Below are positions 60,051-64,000 of a DNA stretch of 64,000 bases, in pieces. The notes under the pieces are model-generated. The model worked only from the letters and a program-made list of their open reading frames with translations, did not search any database and was not told where the DNA came from. Every line of letters starts with the position of its first letter. Positions within the stretch are counted from its first letter, which is position 1. Source of the stretch: Pseudomonas sp. DTU12.3. GTDB taxonomy: Bacteria; Pseudomonadota; Gammaproteobacteria; Pseudomonadales; Pseudomonadaceae. The stretch spans positions 2,793,501 through 2,857,500 of the forward strand of contig NZ_CP027218.1 in NCBI RefSeq assembly GCF_004124275.1, in the 5' to 3' direction. The position numbers were made by a program, and so were the translations under genes.

Positions 60051-60890
60051 TCAGTCCAGATCTGCAGCCTGATGGCGCTCGGCAACCTGGCTCGCTTCAT
60101 CGCCCCACGTGCGGTTGACGCGCATGCCGCGAACGACCGCAGGCCGCTGCGCGATGTCTTCGGCCCAGCGCTGGACATGGGTGTATTCCTGCGCGGAGAG
60201 AAATTCTGCCGCCGAATAAACCGTGTTGCGCACCAGTTGGCCGTACCACGACCACACGGCGATATCGGCGATGGTGTAGCTGTCGCCGGCCAGATATGCA
60301 CTTTCGCCGAGACGCCGATTCAGCACATCAAGCTGACGCTTGGTTTCCATGGTGAAGCGGTTGATCGGATACTCGAGCTTCTCCGGCGCGTAGGCATAGA
60401 AATGCCCGAAACCGCCACCCAGATAAGGCGCCGCGCCCATTTGCCAGAACAGCCAGTTGAGGGTTTCGGTGCGTCCCGCCAAGTCCTTGGGCAGCAAGGC
60501 GCCGAATTTTTCCGCCAGATACAGCAGGATCGAACCGGACTCGAAGACGCGGACCGGCGGTTCGACGCTGCGATCCAGCAACGCCGGAATCTTCGAGTTC
60601 GGATTGATTTCTACAAAACCGCTGGAGAACTGATCGCCCTCGTTGATGCGGATCAGCCAGGCATCGTATTCGGCATCGGGATGACCGAGCGCGAGCAACT
60701 CCTCGAGCACGATGGTGACCTTGACGCCATTCGGCGTGGCCAGCGAATAGAGCTGCAACGGGTGCTTGCCGACCGGCAGGGACTTTTCATGGGTTGGCCC
60801 GGCAGTTGGGCGGTTGATACTGGCGAACTGGCCGCCGGACGGTGCGTCGTTTTTCCAGACCTTGGGCGGAACGTAGGGCGCTTTGCTCAT
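60051..60890 (-). CDS. yghU: YghU-type glutathione S-transferase (disulfide-bond oxidoreductase)
   Basis: 279 aa. N-terminal extension YVPPKVWKNDAPSGGQFASI and SINRPTAGPTHEKSLPVGKH are typical of the YghU/Nu-class proteins, which bind two glutathione molecules and reduce disulfides and organic peroxides. The thioredoxin fold has LYSLATPNGVKVTI and NPNSKIPALLD (cis-Pro), followed by the helical domain. Start MSKAPY (60890) fits family length. Confidence 0.92.
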   Translation of the reverse strand: MSKAPYVPPKVWKNDAPSGGQFASINRPTAGPTHEKSLPVGKHPLQLYSLATPNGVKVTIVLEELLALGHPDAEYDAWLIRINEGDQFSSGFVEINPNSKIPALLDRSVEPPVRVFESGSILLYLAEKFGALLPKDLAGRTETLNWLFWQMGAAPYLGGGFGHFYAYAPEKLEYPINRFTMETKRQLDVLNRRLGESAYLAGDSYTIADIAVWSWYGQLVRNTVYSAAEFLSAQEYTHVQRWAEDIAQRPAVVRGMRVNRTWGDEASQVAERHQAADLD

Positions 60891-60962
60891 GTAACTGACC
60901 TCATCGTTGGCTGGCTGAGAAGAGACAGACACCCTAAGGAAAATTCGCCGCCCTTGCCAGGC

Positions 60963-61418
60963 TTACTTCGCAGTGCTTGCCTGGCTGATATCACCACAAA
61001 AAATATCGACGCTGCCATCGGTCGCGGCTGTGCGCACGACCACCGAATATTCGCCGGCAAGCAATGTCGATAATGCCACTGGCGCACTTCTGGAAAATGC
61101 CCAACCGCGCACGGGCTGGCGTTCAGTGCTGACTTTGTCGTTCATCGCATAGGCCACCGGCCCCGGTCGTGCGCAACTGCCTTGATTGACGAAGGCATAC
61201 AGGCGCAGGGGCAGCGAGGCGCCATTCGGTGCACCGCTGATGAAGAAACTGAAGCCGGTTTGCTTGCCGCCCCAGTCAGCGAGGGTGACGTTGCCGATCT
61301 GCCCGCTGTTCTGGCGGGTGGCGGTGAGCGTCACGTTCGCGCCGGGGCTGGATGAAGTGGCGCAGCCGGACAGGCTTGCGGCAAGCATCAATACGCTGAG
61401 TGATTTTGCGGGTTTCAT
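60963..61418 (-). CDS. Hypothetical lipoprotein
   Basis: 151 aa. Lipoprotein signal MKPAKSLSVLMLAASLSGC, lipobox LSGC (Cys19), then ATSSSPGANVTLTATRQNSG and a beta-rich domain (FSFFISGAPNGASLPLRLYA). The start ATG at 61418 has AGGAGCTCGGC upstream. Resembles small extracytoplasmic beta-sandwich proteins; function unknown. Confidence 0.75.
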   Translation of the reverse strand: MKPAKSLSVLMLAASLSGCATSSSPGANVTLTATRQNSGQIGNVTLADWGGKQTGFSFFISGAPNGASLPLRLYAFVNQGSCARPGPVAYAMNDKVSTERQPVRGWAFSRSAPVALSTLLAGEYSVVVRTAATDGSVDIFCGDISQASTAK

Positions 61419-61456
61419 TGCCGAGCTCCTGTGCTGAAGAGTGTGCAACGGTTCAG

Positions 61457-62425
61457 TTAAGCAGATTGCCCTGAAGGCTCGCGCTCGATCACCCTCAAGG
61501 GCTCGGGCGCAATCGCCCGCGCAGCTGAAAGCACCACGCTGCGCAGCCACTTCGATGCCTGCGAGCGATGCTTGCGCGCATGCCACAGCTGGTAATAGCG
61601 CAAAGGTTGCGCCGGCACCGGAAAAGGTTCGATGCGCAGCGGCAACAGTTCGGTGTAGTGCTTGGCAAACGAACGCGTGGTGGTGAACAGCAGATTCGAT
61701 TTCACCAACACATAGGGCGCGATGCAGAAGTAAGGCAGGGTCGTGGTCACGCGCCGGACCAGGCCGCTTTTCGCCAGTTCGGCGCCGATGGTGCCCTGGC
61801 CCGACGCGTTGTGGGTCATCACTGCCAGATGATCGGCCGCCATGTAGGCTTCCCGCGTCAGCGCGCCAGGCTCGATGGGATGTTCTTCGCGCAGCAGACA
61901 CACCAGGTCATCGTCGCATAAGGATTGCAGGTGCAGATGTTCTGCCGGGGTTCGCCAGTTGCCGATCACCAGATCGAGAAAGCCGTCTTCAAGACCGCGC
62001 GAATAGCCGCCCTCGGCTTGCAGGTGTTTGAGTTCGAGGGTGGCGAACGGTGCTTGCGCATAGAAGCGCTCGATGATCGCCGGCACGAAAAACACGCTGA
62101 GGTAATCCGGGGTGCTGATGCGGAACGTCTGTTTAGTGGTGGCGGGATCGAACAGGTCGACCGGGTGCAGAATCTGCTCGATGCCGTGCAACGCCTGCGC
62201 GACCGGTTCGATCAAGGTCAGGCCGTGCGCGGTCAAGACCATGCGGCTGCCACTGCGCACGAGCAATTGATCGCCGGTCAGTTCGCGCAGCCGGCGCAAG
62301 GCCACGCTGATCGCCGGTTGCGACTGTCCGAGCAGCTCGGCCGTACGGGAAACACTGCATTCGGTGAGCAAGGTGTAGAGCGTGCGAATCAGTTGGGCAT
62401 CGCAGTTGGGGATGGCTTGGGACAC
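61457..62425 (-). CDS. LysR-family regulator
   Basis: 322 aa. HTH: AQLIRTLYTLLTECSVSRTA to QSQPAISVALRRLRELTG; effector domain with STPDYLSVFFVPAIIERFYA, as in the LeuO/NodD-like group with a slightly longer C-terminus. Same strand as the rubredoxin-reductase fusion upstream, separated by 149 bp that contain a 14-bp perfect palindrome at 62495-62526. Targets unknown. Confidence 0.87.
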   Translation of the reverse strand: MSQAIPNCDAQLIRTLYTLLTECSVSRTAELLGQSQPAISVALRRLRELTGDQLLVRSGSRMVLTAHGLTLIEPVAQALHGIEQILHPVDLFDPATTKQTFRISTPDYLSVFFVPAIIERFYAQAPFATLELKHLQAEGGYSRGLEDGFLDLVIGNWRTPAEHLHLQSLCDDDLVCLLREEHPIEPGALTREAYMAADHLAVMTHNASGQGTIGAELAKSGLVRRVTTTLPYFCIAPYVLVKSNLLFTTTRSFAKHYTELLPLRIEPFPVPAQPLRYYQLWHARKHRSQASKWLRSVVLSAARAIAPEPLRVIEREPSGQSA

Positions 62426-62494
62426 GGCGGGCTCTCTTGTTATGGGACCCGCTGCAGATCGTTCCTTCTCCCTGAGTGGGTGTTGATGAAAACT

Positions 62495-62526
62495 GTATCG
62501 CTATATAGATGACTATATAGCGATAC
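62495..62526. promoter_or_regulatory. 14-bp perfect palindrome, probable operator
   Basis: GTATCGCTATATAG-ATGA-CTATATAGCGATAC, 28 of 28 positions complementary, 70 bp before the LysR start. No T-run follows, so a repressor site (dimer of the TetR, MarR or GntR type) over the LysR promoter is more likely than a terminator. Inference. Confidence 0.6.
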
Positions 62527-62574
62527 GCCGAAATACGTCCACCTGCAAGCTCATTGCACGCAGTCGATAGCCGC

Positions 62575-63933
62575 TTAGCGCCAGTCCGGGAGGGTTTTCA
62601 GCAGTTCAGCCTTGAGTCGCGTCGCTGCACCCATCAACACGAAACCGCGCATCTGGCTGTGTTCATCGTGATAAAGCGACTTCACATTGGCGACGCCTTT
62701 GGCGCATCGTTCGGCCCACTCGGTCGACCACAGCCCGTCGCTGTCCATCGGCGAGGCGACGACGGTGGGCAGCACACTGGTTTTGATCGTTACCGGCATG
62801 GCCGGGTAAGCGACCGGGGTGGGCTGGCCCGCCAGCGTCTGCGCCAGCGCCCGGGCTTGCAGCATGATCGGCATCACGTAGGGCAGCACCAGATCGTGGA
62901 CCCGTGCGCAATCGCCCAAGGCGAAAATGTTCGGCGTGCTGGTGCGCAGGCAGGCGTCAGTGATGATGCCGCCGGCCACGGCGATGCCAGCTGCGCGCGC
63001 GAGTTCGACGCGCGGTTCCAGACCGATCGCACTGAGTACGTAATCCACCTCGATCAGGCTGTCATCGGCCAATTGCAGATGAAAAATCGCACCGCTGCGA
63101 TGCACCGCGACAGGCGCGTTGCCCAGTTCCAGGCGCACGCCAAGCGACGCCAGCGCATTGGCCATTTCCTCGCCGGCCTCCGCCGGCAGCAGACGACTCA
63201 ACGGCCAGGTGGCACGATCGACCATGCACACGTCATGGCCGGCGTGGCGCAGATCGTTGGCGAATTCGCAGCCAATCAAGCCGCCACCGAGAATGGCGAT
63301 ACGGCTAGCCAAGCCGATCTGCTGACGAAAGCTTCGATAGTCCTCAAGGTCGTTGACGGTAATGATTGCCGGCGCGCCATCGCCAGCAAGGACCGGGCGT
63401 CGTGCATCGGCGCCGAGTGCCAATACCAGCGCGCTGTAGCGTTGCGACTGGCCGTCGATATGGATCAGTTGCGCCTCGGCGTCGATGTGCTCGATTGCAG
63501 TGCGCGTCTTGATCTGCGCTTGCAGTTGCGTGGCCATTTGTTCGGCGCTGAAGGTGACCAGTTGTTCCGGCAGACGCCCGGTCTGCAAGGCGTTGGACAG
63601 CGACGGTTTGGAGTAGAACTCGCCGCCGTCACGCGTGACGATAAGGATCGGCGTGTCGCTATCCAGTTTGCGCAGCTCGCGCGCCACGGTGTAGCCGGCC
63701 AGCCCTGATCCGACAATGATCACCGGGTCGGGCAGGTGTGGCGCTTGCGGGATCACCTCGGCTGAGGCCGAGAGCCGGATCATCTCGAAATCGGCTTTAC
63801 CGACCCCACACTCCGGGCAGAACCAGTCATCCGGCACATCCTCCCAGCGTGTACCTGCCGCTAGACCGTCGTCCGGCAGGCCTTTGGCTTCATCGTAAAT
63901 GAAGCCGCAGACCAGACATTCCCACTTGAACAT
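62575..63933 (-). CDS. Rubredoxin-rubredoxin reductase fusion protein
   Basis: 452 aa. Residues 1-52 form a rubredoxin domain with iron ligands in [11 protein letters not shown] (Cys6, Cys9) and [13 protein letters not shown] (Cys39, Cys42). A FAD-dependent reductase follows, with [34 protein letters not shown] and [14 protein letters not shown]. Separate proteins do this in the alkane hydroxylase system, passing electrons from NADH to a terminal oxidase; here they are one chain. RBS GAGAGGAGCAAGC. A gene ending 33 bp upstream may share its transcript. Confidence 0.9.
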   Translation of the reverse strand: MFKWECLVCGFIYDEAKGLPDDGLAAGTRWEDVPDDWFCPECGVGKADFEMIRLSASAEVIPQAPHLPDPVIIVGSGLAGYTVARELRKLDSDTPILIVTRDGGEFYSKPSLSNALQTGRLPEQLVTFSAEQMATQLQAQIKTRTAIEHIDAEAQLIHIDGQSQRYSALVLALGADARRPVLAGDGAPAIITVNDLEDYRSFRQQIGLASRIAILGGGLIGCEFANDLRHAGHDVCMVDRATWPLSRLLPAEAGEEMANALASLGVRLELGNAPVAVHRSGAIFHLQLADDSLIEVDYVLSAIGLEPRVELARAAGIAVAGGIITDACLRTSTPNIFALGDCARVHDLVLPYVMPIMLQARALAQTLAGQPTPVAYPAMPVTIKTSVLPTVVASPMDSDGLWSTEWAERCAKGVANVKSLYHDEHSQMRGFVLMGAATRLKAELLKTLPDWR

Positions 63934-63966
63934 AGTGCTTGCTCCTCTCGATATGCGGTGCAGGAA

Positions 63967-64000
63967 TCAACTGGTAAAAGCGCGACCCAGACCGAGCGCA
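63967..64000 (-). CDS. Possible 3' end of an upstream gene (start outside window)
   Basis: On the minus strand the frame A-L-G-L-G-R-A-F-T-S ends in TGA at 63969-63967, 33 bp before the fusion gene. Only ten residues are visible, so the product cannot be identified; it could be another gene of the same operon. Confidence 0.3.
   Translation of the reverse strand, partial: ALGLGRAFTS

Overview
The window is chromosomal DNA of a fluorescent pseudomonad (Pseudomonas fluorescens group). This is inferred from the high GC content, the dense metabolic gene content, a DUF1652 protein, many LysR regulators, and two families of palindromic REP elements with cores like GGGAGCGGGCTTGCTCGCGAA and GTAGGAGCTGCCGCAGGC. 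No rRNA, tRNA, CRISPR array, insertion sequence or prophage gene was seen.

Layout. Positions 1-9.2 kb hold the 3' end of an azlCD branched-chain amino-acid exporter, an SRAP protein, a sulfonate-type ABC permease with two divergent periplasmic binding proteins, a polysaccharide-deacetylase lipoprotein, small genes and an Rrf2 regulator. Positions 9.4-16.5 kb hold an NDH-2-like oxidoreductase, then formaldehyde-activating enzyme, aldo/keto reductase, aldehyde dehydrogenase, MFS transporter and a LysR gene. Positions 16.7-25.1 kb look like one uptake and catabolic system: porin, divergent LysR, AldA-type dehydrogenase, MFS transporter, enolase-superfamily (MR/MLE) enzyme and GMC oxidoreductase. 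A motif shared by two of its promoters ties it together. Positions 25.2-30.6 kb hold a small DUF6338-like islet and a glucarate locus (LysR, MFS, gudD, LysR).

Positions 30.8-43.2 kb hold a YdiJ-type flavin/Fe-S dehydrogenase, a split PqiA pair, sad with its divergent LysR, an M24 peptidase, a gamma-glutamylcyclotransferase-like protein, a Mop-domain protein, a LysR-GST pair, and an SDR, beta-carbonic-anhydrase-like and NmrA-like series. Positions 43.2-49.9 kb form a nitrogen-compound locus: NCS1 permease, LysR, M20 deacetylase, DUF1028, Rid protein and flavin monooxygenase, interrupted by a 69-bp tandem REP array. Positions 50.1-57.5 kb hold small proteins, a thioesterase-diguanylate cyclase pair, an alcohol dehydrogenase, exported proteins, a LysE exporter and a GAF histidine kinase. 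Positions 57.6-64 kb hold a Fur-box-preceded TonB siderophore receptor, a YghU-type GST, a lipoprotein, a LysR gene and a rubredoxin/rubredoxin-reductase fusion.

The window reads as an accessory catabolic region: transporters and dehydrogenases, each set under its own LysR regulator and separated by REP elements. Functions come from motif recognition by eye. Substrates of most pathways remain inferred.
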